Origin: an uncultured Lachnospiraceae bacterium
Lineage (GTDB): Bacteria > Bacillota > Clostridia > Lachnospirales > Lachnospiraceae
Direction: 5' to 3'
Length of the DNA stretch: 64,000 bases
Assembly (NCBI GenBank): GCA_910589265.1
Contig: CAJUTQ010000004.1
Location: 1-64,000, forward strand
Below are positions 40,475 through 48,492 of this stretch, one piece after another. Position numbers and translations under genes: made by a program. The notes under the pieces are model-generated. The model saw only the letters and a list, made by a program, of their open reading frames with translations, was not told where the DNA came from and did no database searches. The stretch's first letter is position 1. Every line of letters starts with the position of its first letter.

Positions 40475-41773
40475 TTATTTTCCTTCCTTAACAATGCGAA
40501 ACAAGTCATTTTCAAGAAACTGATCAATATAAGGAAGCATTTGACGGACAGGAACTTGGATTCTACTGCTTAAATCAAACAGATCATTTTTTCCATCTGC
40601 ATACCCTATCATATCCCGAACAGCCATAATTGCCTTTAGCCCATCCTTCCCACTAATATTCATGTCTGGATACAATCCTCTTGCCCCAAGCTGAGGTTCG
40701 CATAAACAGGTTACTTGATAATATTCGTTATACTCCAGAGCTAAGATCACATCCATCATAACGTCAAAGCTTCCCTGGAATCCTTCAGGAGAAAGAATTT
40801 CCATATTGTCCAAAGATGTATGATACTCTTTATATTCCCCAAACTTAGAACGGCAGAAAGTGCAGACTGGCAAATCCACTCCTGGAGCACAATATTGCCT
40901 TTCATCTGACCCTCTCTCTAAATAAGAATATCGTTTATACGTTCTCCCCCTTTGTTTTAATATTGTTTCCAAAGCCTTGTCTGCCAGACTGTTTCCATAC
41001 CTAGATTCTATCATGGAATAAGCTCTGTCATCTCCTACACAAGTCAATACAAAACCTGCCTCCACATGTTTTTTTAGATATTCCAAATTTCGGCTGAGAT
41101 AGGCAATAGCCCCAATAGTTTCAGGGACAAAAACAATACGATAGGTATATTTTCTTTTTTTCATTCTTTTTATAGCTCTTGACAGGCTAATTGCCAAACT
41201 TGGCCCTGAACATTCATTATTTGCCATAGAAGGATGACAAATATATGTGGACAAGAGAATCTCTTTCTCTGTATCCCCTGGAATCATTATTTCTCCATAT
41301 GTCATACTCCCCTCTTTTAACTCGCTGTCAATAACAATATGGTACCTTCCCTCTTTCAAAGCGTCCTTTTGATTTTCAGAAAGGCAAAACCCATACCGCT
41401 CTTTGTAATAAGAAGTTCTGTATGGGATCGCTTCTGGCTGTTCTGGCAGTGTATATAGAATCTCCTTTAACTCCTCTAAAGAAAGATACCTATTGACAGG
41501 AATTGAATAACCCAGCACATGGAGATTATTTTTTTTAAAATCTACAATCTTTTCCCCTGACTCATTTTCAATATATGCGTCTCTTATATTCCATTCTTTT
41601 GGAACTTTCCAATCAAAGATCGGTATGCCTGTCGGAATTTCAAATACTTTTAAATCCTCTTCCTGTCTTTTTAATATTTGAAATGTTTCCCTAACTCCTT
41701 CTCCAGTAATGCTTCTACATATAGGGAACAATTCTTTTGCCAGCTCATACATATTCCTGCCTTCTATTCCCAC
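40475..41773 (-). CDS. DUF4910 aminopeptidase-like protein
   Basis: About 432 residues with the family features MYELAKELFPICRSITGEGV, IFDWKVPKEWNIRDAYI and a zinc-peptidase-like core. That core has STYICHPSMANNECSG (His, Asn, Glu), FVPETIGAIAYLS, GSDERQYCAPG and KFGEYKEYHTSLDN. DUF4910 proteins (winged-helix plus M28-like fold) are frequent in polysaccharide and flagellin-glycan loci; no activity is firmly known to me. The chosen GTG at 41773 has AGGAGG six bases upstream and starts one base after the acyltransferase stop. A longer frame with ATG at 41839 lies inside that gene. Confidence 0.85.
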   Translation of the reverse strand: MGIEGRNMYELAKELFPICRSITGEGVRETFQILKRQEEDLKVFEIPTGIPIFDWKVPKEWNIRDAYIENESGEKIVDFKKNNLHVLGYSIPVNRYLSLEELKEILYTLPEQPEAIPYRTSYYKERYGFCLSENQKDALKEGRYHIVIDSELKEGSMTYGEIMIPGDTEKEILLSTYICHPSMANNECSGPSLAISLSRAIKRMKKRKYTYRIVFVPETIGAIAYLSRNLEYLKKHVEAGFVLTCVGDDRAYSMIESRYGNSLADKALETILKQRGRTYKRYSYLERGSDERQYCAPGVDLPVCTFCRSKFGEYKEYHTSLDNMEILSPEGFQGSFDVMMDVILALEYNEYYQVTCLCEPQLGARGLYPDMNISGKDGLKAIMAVRDMIGYADGKNDLFDLSSRIQVPVRQMLPYIDQFLENDLFRIVKEGK

Positions 41774-41774
41774 T

Positions 41775-42560
41775 TTAATCCTCCTGTCCTGCATAAGTGC
41801 ATATTTTTCTACTCTTATTATAGCGGACATCCTTTTCAATAATTGGAAAAGTTTTTCCCATGTCTTGGATTATCTTGTAGTCTACTCCGTTCATAGTAAA
41901 CTTTCTCATTACATGAATCTCTTGAAATTCCTTTTCAAAGTCAAAATTTGTATGAACTGCATTTTTCTCTAAATCTCTGGCATACATACTGTATGTCCTC
42001 TGACTGGAGTTTCCCCATTGATCAATATAATTACTTGTGAAATCTTTAAAAAAACGGTACTCCACCCCAACTGTTTCCTCTACATAATGGACAAATGCAT
42101 AAGAATGAGCACAAGGTACATCAATGAACAGATTTTTTACATGGTTATCCTTCATATATTGAAATGGAGAATCCATTCCAAAGGAAGTTTTATTCTCCAT
42201 CTCACATAAAATATCTCTTTCTCTTCCCCACACAGTCATGGAATGTATAGGATGCTTTGTTCTCTTAAAATCCTTTCTGGAAAGAGCAAGCTGTGTCAAA
42301 TGCCCCATTTTCGAAGGGGTCTTCCAGTAATCAAATGTTTCCCCTTTACAGAAACTATAATTAAATGTGGGAAAAATGAGTAATCCTTCTTCCCCTACTA
42401 TATTTTGAAGGCTATCAATGAAAACGTTCAAATCTTTTTCATCTTGGTTTGTTATACATGAATAGAGTAACCTTTTAACATCGGAAGCAATATAAACTTT
42501 GTCCCCCTCCTTTAACCCAAGACAGCCTGCCAAATCCCGCAATGGAATATATTTCTCCAT
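41775..42560 (-). CDS. AAC(3)-fold (antibiotic_NAT family) acyltransferase
   Basis: About 261 residues. KVYIASDVKRLLYS, LLIFPTFNYSFCKGETFDYW, a catalytic HPIHSMTVWG (about 105-114), FGMDSPFQYM and a C-terminal beta domain match the aminoglycoside 3-N-acetyltransferase fold. The position as first gene of an operon with an ACP and FkbH suggests it moves an acyl or glyceryl group onto an amino sugar. Antibiotic resistance is the less likely role here. The ATG at 42560 has GAGG about six bases before it. It is coupled to the DUF4910 gene. Confidence 0.85.
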   Translation of the reverse strand: MEKYIPLRDLAGCLGLKEGDKVYIASDVKRLLYSCITNQDEKDLNVFIDSLQNIVGEEGLLIFPTFNYSFCKGETFDYWKTPSKMGHLTQLALSRKDFKRTKHPIHSMTVWGRERDILCEMENKTSFGMDSPFQYMKDNHVKNLFIDVPCAHSYAFVHYVEETVGVEYRFFKDFTSNYIDQWGNSSQRTYSMYARDLEKNAVHTNFDFEKEFQEIHVMRKFTMNGVDYKIIQDMGKTFPIIEKDVRYNKSRKICTYAGQED

Positions 42561-42607
42561 AGTCCACCTCATTTCTGTAAAGCTCTTTTATCTTTTTGTA
42601 GAAAAAG

Positions 42608-43039
42608 TTAAATTTCTTCTTCTTCGATGCCTATAACTTTAATGAGAGCCCTCTTGTCCCTCTTTCCATCAAATTCAAAATAAAAGATTTGCTCCCAAGT
42701 GCCAAAATCTAACTTTCCTTCTGTAACTGCTACCACAACCTCCCGTCCCATAACTGTTCTCTTTAAGTGAGCGTCTGCATTGTCTTCATATCCATTATGT
42801 CTATATTGATTATATGGTTTTTCTGGAGCAAGCCTTTCTAACCAGACTTCCAAATCATGGTGGAGCCCTGTCTCATCATCGTTAATAAAAACTGATGAGG
42901 TGATATTCATAGCATTTACCAATACCATTCCTTCTTTGATTCCACTTTCTGTTACAGCAGCCTGTACCTTTTCTGTAATATTCTCAAGTCCTCTTCGGGT
43001 GGGAAAATGGAAGTGCAATTCCTTTCTATATGCTTTCAT
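42608..43039 (-). CDS. yjbQ: YjbQ/UPF0047 family protein
   Basis: A 143-residue protein of the UPF0047 fold: YRKELHFHFPTRRGLENIT at the start, VNAMNITSSVFINDDETGLH, then HNGYEDNADAHLKRTVMG with metal-binding His and Asp, and DFGTWEQIFYFEFDG. The family is annotated as secondary thiamine-phosphate synthase, but its real substrate is not established. It lies 48 bases before the acyltransferase gene on the same strand. Confidence 0.92.
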   Translation of the reverse strand: MKAYRKELHFHFPTRRGLENITEKVQAAVTESGIKEGMVLVNAMNITSSVFINDDETGLHHDLEVWLERLAPEKPYNQYRHNGYEDNADAHLKRTVMGREVVVAVTEGKLDFGTWEQIFYFEFDGKRDKRALIKVIGIEEEEI

Positions 43040-43112
43040 AAATATACCTCTGCCTTTCCGATCTTGGGCTTTTTAAAGCAAGGTAAGCCCAAACTCACTC
43101 ATTTTTTAATTT

Positions 43113-43727
43113 TTATAAATTTCCAACTACTACATCTTTTATTATGGCTAAACACTCCCTTATCATATTTTTGGGCTGCATCCACCAAACGCTTTTGGCT
43201 GCAATTCCTTCCGCCTTCTTATATCCCAGTTTTTTTGCAATGCCCACTGCCCGGAAAATATGAAAATTATTTGTAACTATTCCAATAGAACAATTTTTGT
43301 TTTCAATCCACTTAGAGCTATACTTTATATTTTCACTTGTACTTGTAGACTTATTTTCCATTATAAGACGTTCTGCCATAATTCCCATGTCTGTTAACTG
43401 CTCATACATACACTGGGCCTCGGAAATTTCCTCGTCATCCCCCTGTCCCCCAGATAAGATTGCCACTGTACCTTCATTTTCCATTAAATAATTTCCTGCT
43501 TCCTCAATACGGTACTGTAAACTTAAACTAGGAGTCGTTTTATTGACCTTGGCACCCAAGATAATAATATAGTCTAAATCTTTGGATCCCTTTTCAAAAA
43601 AACCCTTTACAATAAAACTTTCTATGACAAGGAATAGAAAGACAAAAATATAAAAGAAAGCTTTTAGCCAACTCCATTTCTTTTTCTTACGTAATATTAT
43701 ACCTGATTTACTATTCAATCTCAACAT
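43113..43727 (-). CDS. DUF218 (YdcF/SanA-like) membrane protein
   Basis: A 204-residue protein with one N-terminal transmembrane helix (about 20-42) and an extracytoplasmic DUF218 domain: DYIIILGAKVNKTTPSLSL, VAILSGGQGDDEEISEA, MENKSTSTSENIKYSSK and GIVTNNFHIFRAVGIAKK. SanA, ElyC and YdcF relatives are linked to envelope permeability and lipid-carrier steps. Its ATG lies inside the SGNH hydrolase gene (17-base overlap), so the two are coupled. Confidence 0.9.
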   Translation of the reverse strand: MLRLNSKSGIILRKKKKWSWLKAFFYIFVFLFLVIESFIVKGFFEKGSKDLDYIIILGAKVNKTTPSLSLQYRIEEAGNYLMENEGTVAILSGGQGDDEEISEAQCMYEQLTDMGIMAERLIMENKSTSTSENIKYSSKWIENKNCSIGIVTNNFHIFRAVGIAKKLGYKKAEGIAAKSVWWMQPKNMIRECLAIIKDVVVGNL

Positions 43728-44319
43728 GCATCTTCCGTTCCAGCTCCTCTATATTTTTTAAGTATTTTTCATATATTTTTATACTTGTCTCCCCATCAAA
43801 ATGGAGCCCATCTTTAGTATTCATATGCTCTTCCACAAAAAAGGTAATGTTAATAAAAGGAATTCCTGCCTCTTCTATTTCTTCCATCTTTTCATTAAAC
43901 TGGTATATATTGAAGTTGCTGACACTCGTGCATAATTCTGGCACAACAGGGTTGACCGCCGTCACATATATATGATGACCTCTCCATTCTTCTTTATGAA
44001 GGCGAATATATTCCTTTTTATAAGAAGATAAATTCATAATATCATTGATTCCTAGATTGATAAGAATGATCCAGTTTTCTATTTCTCCATGGCTCCTTAT
44101 TATATCATTCGCCTTTCCCTGAGCCTTATTCACAAACCACTGATATCCTTGTCCATCTTCCGCTATAAAAAATACATGTTCATGGGAAATTCCTTTTGTA
44201 ACTTCTTCCATATCTCTTGTTCTGCTGTCTCCTATAATAATAAGCCCCTCTTTCATATTTGGCTTATAATCTGGTGTAGCTACTATCATTGCTATGAGAA
44301 AAGTAATTAAGCTTTTCAT
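43711..44319 (-). CDS. Secreted SGNH/GDSL-like hydrolase
   Basis: About 202 residues. A weak signal peptide (MKSLITFLIAMIVATPDY) precedes an SGNH fold. Block I is LIIIGDSRTRDME with the nucleophile Ser, the Gly block is in the middle, block III is LINLGINDIM with the Asn, and block V is KDGLHFDGETS with Asp and His. All four catalytic blocks are present, so it is probably an active esterase on a wall or surface glycan. It overlaps the DUF218 gene. A palindrome covers its promoter at 44338-44373. Confidence 0.85.
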   Translation of the reverse strand: MKSLITFLIAMIVATPDYKPNMKEGLIIIGDSRTRDMEEVTKGISHEHVFFIAEDGQGYQWFVNKAQGKANDIIRSHGEIENWIILINLGINDIMNLSSYKKEYIRLHKEEWRGHHIYVTAVNPVVPELCTSVSNFNIYQFNEKMEEIEEAGIPFINITFFVEEHMNTKDGLHFDGETSIKIYEKYLKNIEELERKMHVEIE

Positions 44320-44337
44320 TTTATTTACCTCCCACCC

Positions 44338-44373
44338 CAGATGTCACTATCATTAGCGTAAGACATCTGTCAA
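44338..44373 (-). promoter_or_regulatory. Promoter and palindromic operator of the SGNH-DUF218 pair
   Basis: Minus-strand TTGACA (44368-44373), 16 bases, GATAGT (44346-44351). Perfect 8-bp arms CAGATGTC and GACATCTG (44338-44345 and 44362-44369) bracket the promoter core. Confidence 0.55.
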
Positions 44374-44509
44374 GTTATTTTAATTACGTAGATTATACTA
44401 CCGGATAGAAAAAACAGCAAGCCTCTCAACTAAGGCCATGTCATCCATTATTTAAAGCTATTGAAATGCCCGTAGAAAAAATTTTTTATAAATATAGAAA
44501 AACTACGGA

Positions 44510-44552
44510 AAAATCAGGAAGAAATTCCGAAATAGAATCCCTTCCTGATTTT
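44510..44552 (-). terminator. Terminator after the Panacea-like gene
   Basis: AAAATCAGGAAG and CTTCCTGATTTT are perfect 12-bp arms around 19 bases, with a short T-run on the minus strand. It overlaps the end of the 45-codon frame. Confidence 0.7.
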
Positions 44553-44651
44553 AAAAATAAAAGCAAATGCTTTGCTAAAGAAAATAGATAAAAAGAAAAA
44601 ATCTAAGACAATCTTGTCCCTTATTATCTTAAATAAACATCTTTGATCCAT
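44514..44651 (-). CDS. Possible 45-residue hydrophobic peptide
   Basis: ATG at 44651 with AAAGGA three to four bases upstream starts a peptide MDQRCLFKIIRDKIVLDFFF, then LSIFFSKAFAFIF and a basic end. It has one Phe-rich membrane-like segment. It begins 13 bases after the Panacea-like stop, as a toxin partner might. The terminator overlaps its last codons and codon use is AT-biased, so it may be a chance frame. Confidence 0.25.
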   Translation of the reverse strand: MDQRCLFKIIRDKIVLDFFFLSIFFSKAFAFIFKIRKGFYFGISS

Positions 44652-44664
44652 TTTCCTTTCATCA

Positions 44665-45201
44665 TTACGAAATGTATTTTTCAGTAAGAGGAAAACAAAT
44701 CTCCTCCATTTTTCTATATGAATTAACAATTTGTTCTTCTGTAAAACGAGAGGATTTGGCCCGCCGTACCTTGTCCAGTACCATCTCTTTGTCTACCATT
44801 CCAAACAAAGAATTTTGCTGACGGTATATAAAATACGTTGTTGCCAAAATTTCCAATTGCTCAGCAGACATATTTCCAAAGGTGTTGAGAACATCTTGTA
44901 CAATTCTCTCCTGCTCATTGCTAAGAGAATTTTCACCATTTAGTGTATATGCATATTCCTTAAACTCCATTCCTTTAGAAATTAGTCCTCTTGATTCCTG
45001 GAAAATCTCTTCCATGACGCCTTCCTGCAAAGAGTCCGCTACCTGCTGGCTATAAGGACCATAAATGTACAGCCTGTAGTTGGCGTCTATGGCAGTGCCA
45101 TATGCTTTGCAAAAATAAATGAGTTTTTGCAATGGAATACGTCCGTGAATCTCACCATTCATATAATTCAGAATATGGGCAATCAGTGCTTGTGTCTTCA
45201 T
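44665..45201 (-). CDS. Panacea/YwgA-like (DUF4065-related) protein
   Basis: A 178-residue helical protein. HGRIPLQKLIYFCKAYGTAI followed by LYIYGPYSQQVADSLQEG is the hallmark of the SocA/Panacea (DUF4065) and YwgA-like fold. Panacea domains act as antitoxins or adaptor proteins; YwgA of Bacillus has no known function. The C-terminal third (SSRFTEEQIVNSYRKMEEIC) is helical. It stands alone except for the small hydrophobic frame after it. Which subgroup it belongs to cannot be settled here. Confidence 0.72.
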   Translation of the reverse strand: MKTQALIAHILNYMNGEIHGRIPLQKLIYFCKAYGTAIDANYRLYIYGPYSQQVADSLQEGVMEEIFQESRGLISKGMEFKEYAYTLNGENSLSNEQERIVQDVLNTFGNMSAEQLEILATTYFIYRQQNSLFGMVDKEMVLDKVRRAKSSRFTEEQIVNSYRKMEEICFPLTEKYIS

Positions 45202-45331
45202 ATCAACCTATGACCTCCTCGTTTGATTATTATATCCCAACTCTTTTCATGAATCAAGGTGGAACCTTTTTTATCTCAAACCTCTAATTTCATATCCTAC
45301 AAAAACAATACATTGCTGTCAAGTACCATAT

Positions 45332-46915
45332 CTACATCAATGGCGCAAAAAGCCTTAAAATACTCCCAACTATTTTTATTGGCAACTTTTCATTTTTGCA
45401 ATCTGCCAAAGTCACTTCTTTACATTTTTTTAATGTTTCCTCCATATCTTCCTCAATTTTTTTAATTTCTTCTACTTTATATAAATATGTTGCACATTCA
45501 AAATGAAGATGAAGGCTGCGAAAATCTAAATTAATTGTTCCAACAACCGCCTTATCCCCATCACTTGTAAAAACTTTTGCATGAACAAATCCAGGTATAT
45601 ATTGAAAAATTCTAACCCCTGCCTCAATTAATTCTTTGTAATATGTTTTTGCAAGGATAAATGCTGCTCTTTTATCTGGAATAAACGGCATAATAATGAT
45701 AACTTCCACTCCTTTTTTTGCTGCAAAAGTCAATGCCGTTATAAGTTCATAATCTAAAATTAAATAAGGGGTCATAATGTGTACATACTCCTCAGCCCTA
45801 TTTATAATATCCATATAGACAAGCTCCCCTACAATTTCCTCATCCAGGGGACTATCCCCATAAGGCATGACGTAGCCAGAAGCTTCTTTATAAATAGGTA
45901 GTTCCACATCTAAATACTTACTATAGTCTTCTTCCTTTTCATTAATATTCCACATTTGGAGGAACATTAATGTAAAGCTTCTCACCCCATCTCCTTTCAG
46001 CATAATTCCCGTATCTTTCCAGTGTCCAAACCGAATCTTCTTATTAATATATTCATCGGCCAAGTTCATTCCCCCTGTAAATGCTGTATGTCCATCTATG
46101 ACAAGTATCTTCCTGTGATCTCGATTATTTTGGTGTGTAGACAACGCTGGTTTTATAGGAGAAAACATTTTACATCGAATTCCCAGTTTTTCTATTTTTT
46201 TAGGATAGTTATATGGAAGAATGGCAAGAGAACATAGTCCATCATACATAAAGCGTACTTCTACTCCCTCTTTCACCTTTCTTAAAAGTACTTCTAATAT
46301 TCTGCCCCACATGTAACCTTCCTCTACTATAAAATATTCTAAAAAAATAAAATTATTTGCCTTTTCTAATTCCTTAAGCATTGCCTCAAGCATCTTTTCT
46401 CCTATGGAAAAATACTTGACAATGGTGTTTTCATAAACTGGAAATCCTGCTCTTTTTAATATATAAGACGTTAGATTGGCAACTCCTCTGTTTTTCTCCT
46501 TAATCTGCTGATACACCCTCTCATCCTGTCTGGAATAATCTCTTGTCCTCTTTTCCAACTCCTTAATTCTTCGATTCAAAAGTCTGGTTCCAATTTGGGT
46601 TTTTACAAATACATATAGAAGCACCCCAAATACAGGTAAAATCATAACAATAACTATCCAGGTAAGCTGAAATGCCGGCTCTCCTCTTCTATTTAATATA
46701 TATATGACTACAATATATCCAAGGACTGTATAAGCCCCAAAAATATATACACTATACCTGTTTAAGTACCCAAAACATATAAATAAAAGAAAAATCTGGA
46801 TGAGCAAAAGAAAAACTACAATGGTTGTCCTTCCAAATAAAATACGTAAAATCCCCTTTTTTCCCTTTTCCAGTAGAATAATTTTCTCCCTTGCTATCTC
46901 ATAATCTTGATTCAT
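45332..46915 (-). CDS. cls: Cardiolipin synthase (phospholipase D type)
   Basis: Joins two phosphatidylglycerols to cardiolipin at the membrane. The 527 residues start with two or three transmembrane helices (about 30-110), then two PLD domains. The first HKD-type motif reads NNRDHRKILVIDGHTAFTGG, with His-Arg-Lys as in Cls, and the second reads VHAKVFTSDGDKAVVGTINL. FRSLHLHFECATYLY and the C-terminal LFAPLM are typical. Length fits ClsA-type. Monocistronic. Confidence 0.95.
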   Translation of the reverse strand: MNQDYEIAREKIILLEKGKKGILRILFGRTTIVVFLLLIQIFLLFICFGYLNRYSVYIFGAYTVLGYIVVIYILNRRGEPAFQLTWIVIVMILPVFGVLLYVFVKTQIGTRLLNRRIKELEKRTRDYSRQDERVYQQIKEKNRGVANLTSYILKRAGFPVYENTIVKYFSIGEKMLEAMLKELEKANNFIFLEYFIVEEGYMWGRILEVLLRKVKEGVEVRFMYDGLCSLAILPYNYPKKIEKLGIRCKMFSPIKPALSTHQNNRDHRKILVIDGHTAFTGGMNLADEYINKKIRFGHWKDTGIMLKGDGVRSFTLMFLQMWNINEKEEDYSKYLDVELPIYKEASGYVMPYGDSPLDEEIVGELVYMDIINRAEEYVHIMTPYLILDYELITALTFAAKKGVEVIIIMPFIPDKRAAFILAKTYYKELIEAGVRIFQYIPGFVHAKVFTSDGDKAVVGTINLDFRSLHLHFECATYLYKVEEIKKIEEDMEETLKKCKEVTLADCKNEKLPIKIVGSILRLFAPLM

Positions 46916-47045
46916 TCTTTTGTCTTCCCTCCTAAATCCCTTTTCCCTGACTATCCTACAAGATACCTTTTTATGCTGTCATTGTCAAATGTCATCCTTT
47001 CATAAAACGACAAGAACACCTCTAAAAAACAAAAAATTTTACCAC

Positions 47046-47074
47046 TTGATCTTATCCCCTCGATCAATTATAAT
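47046..47074 (+). promoter_or_regulatory. Promoter of the riboflavin operon
   Basis: TTGATC (47046-47051), 17 bases, TATAAT (47069-47074), fifteen bases before the FMN aptamer. Confidence 0.65.
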
Positions 47075-47088
47075 ATCTTCTAGATAAA

Positions 47089-47195
47089 GTCTTCAGGGCA
47101 GGGTGTAATTCCCTACCGGTGGTAAAGCCCACGAGCCGCAAGGTATGATTCGGTGAGATTCCGAAGCCGACAGTATAGTCTGGATGAAAGAAGAT
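47089..47195 (+). ncRNA. FMN riboswitch (RFN element)
   Basis: GTCTTCAGGGCAGGGTGTAA, TTCCCTACCGGTGGTAAAGC, CCACGAGCCGC, GATTCGGTGAGATTCCGAAG, CCGACAGTATAGTCTGGATG and AAAGAAGAT follow in the exact RFN order. FMN binding is known to favour termination, here presumably at 47301-47341, which shuts the rib operon. Confidence 0.97.
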
Positions 47196-47300
47196 GATAG
47201 AATACAAGAACGATTATTTTTTAAAGGATAACTACTTTAAATAGTGGATTGTTTTGAAGTTTTTGTTTTTTATGTGCAATTTAAATCTCCTTTGTATTTT

Positions 47301-47341
47301 ATGCCTTGAAATGACTTTGTTCAAGGCATTTATTTATTTTT
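47301..47341 (+). terminator. Riboswitch terminator ahead of ribD
   Basis: ATGCCTTGAA, nine bases, TTCAAGGCAT, then TTATTTATTTTT. It lies between the aptamer and ribD. Confidence 0.85.
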
Positions 47342-47385
47342 ATAAGGATAACTTGTCCTATATATTGAAACAGGAGACGATTGCA

Positions 47386-48492
47386 ATGAATGACCAAAAA
47401 TACATGGAACTTGCTCTAAAACTTGCAAAAAAAGGCCAAGGATTTGTTTCCCCCAATCCCCTTGTTGGAGCTGTTATTGTAAAAGATGGACGAATACTTG
47501 GGCAAGGATATCATCAACGTTATGGAGAATTCCATGCAGAGCGAAACGCATTGGCATCCTGCAGAGAATCCCCTGCAGGTGCGACTATGTATGTTACTTT
47601 GGAGCCTTGCTGTCATTATGGAAAGCAGCCTCCCTGTGTACATGCCATATTAGAAGCAGGTATAAGCCGCATTGTTATTGGCTCTAGAGATCCTAATCCC
47701 CTTGTTGCAGGTAAAGGCATAGACATCCTCCGTTCCAGCGGAGTTTCTGTTTCTGAAAATGTGTTGACCAGGGAATGTAATAAACTTAATGAAGTTTTTT
47801 TTCATTATATACAAAAAAAAGAACCCTTTGTAATATTAAAATATGCAATGACCATGGATGGTAAAATCGCCGCCTATACTGGACTTTCCCAATGGATTAC
47901 TGGGGAGGAGGCAAGGGCTCATGTCCATGAGCAAAGACACCGCTGCAAGGCTATTATGGTTGGGGTAGGTACTGTACTTACAGATAACCCTCTTCTAACA
48001 TGCCGTATGGAAGGAGGAAATAATCCTGTACGCATTATTTGCGACACACATCTTAGGACTCCTCTATCTTCCCAAATAGTAACAACAGCCGTACATATTC
48101 CTACCATTATCGCCACCTGTCAGACGGATGAGGAAAAGCAAAAAAAATACAAAGATGCTGGCTGTCACTTTCTTATCCTATCAAAATATGACGAACATGT
48201 GAATTTAAAAGAACTCATGAAAAAACTTGGAGAAGCAGAAATTGACAGCATCTTGCTAGAAGGAGGAGAAACCCTAAACTGGTCGGCTCTAAAATCTGGC
48301 ATTGTTCAAAAAATCCACGCATACATTGCACCAAAGCTTTTTGGAGGTTCCACTGCGAAAACTCCAATTGGTGGAAAAGGGGTTCCCTCACCTTCCCATG
48401 GGATAAAACTTAAAGAAAGCATTGTTACTCAGTTGGGTAAAGATTTTCTCATAGAAAGCGAGGTATGCCATCATGTTTACGGGAATTATTGA
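47386..48492 (+). CDS. ribD: Bifunctional diaminohydroxyphosphoribosylaminopyrimidine deaminase/reductase
   Basis: Second and third steps of riboflavin synthesis. The 368 residues have an N-terminal zinc deaminase (about 1-145: FHAERNALASC, EPCCHYGKQPPC) and a C-terminal NADPH reductase (about 150-360: LKYAMTMDGKIAAYTGLSQW, MVGVGTVLTDNPLLTCR, LLEGGETLNWSAL). The ATG at 47386 follows AGGAGA and a family N-terminus (MNDQKYMELALKLAKKGQ). Its 3' end overlaps ribE by 20 bases. First gene of the FMN-riboswitch operon. Confidence 0.97.
   Translation: MNDQKYMELALKLAKKGQGFVSPNPLVGAVIVKDGRILGQGYHQRYGEFHAERNALASCRESPAGATMYVTLEPCCHYGKQPPCVHAILEAGISRIVIGSRDPNPLVAGKGIDILRSSGVSVSENVLTRECNKLNEVFFHYIQKKEPFVILKYAMTMDGKIAAYTGLSQWITGEEARAHVHEQRHRCKAIMVGVGTVLTDNPLLTCRMEGGNNPVRIICDTHLRTPLSSQIVTTAVHIPTIIATCQTDEEKQKKYKDAGCHFLILSKYDEHVNLKELMKKLGEAEIDSILLEGGETLNWSALKSGIVQKIHAYIAPKLFGGSTAKTPIGGKGVPSPSHGIKLKESIVTQLGKDFLIESEVCHHVYGNY

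Larger units (their letters stand above)
44320..44664. other. Intergenic region between the Panacea-like and SGNH genes
   Basis: It contains the SGNH promoter and operator (44338-44373), a terminator for the Panacea-like gene (44510-44552) and a 45-codon hydrophobic frame (44514-44651). Positions 44380-44505 show only a short CCGTAG/CTACGG repeat. Confidence 0.6.
46916..47385. other. Long leader region of the riboflavin operon
   Basis: From the cls start this region holds the rib promoter (47046-47074), the FMN riboswitch (47089-47195), about 100 bases of AT-rich spacer and a terminator (47301-47341). No gene was seen. An in-frame extension of ribD through it is not credible because it would cross the terminator. 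Confidence 0.75.

Noticed and set aside
41775..42560. Aminoglycoside resistance gene
   Set aside because: The AAC(3) fold is present, but the gene is locked in an operon with FkbH, ACP and DUF4910. Many family members act on sugars in biosynthesis, so a resistance label is not supported.
47254..47385. 44-codon N-terminal extension of ribD
   Set aside because: It reads through the riboswitch terminator, and the RibD family starts at the ATG at 47386.
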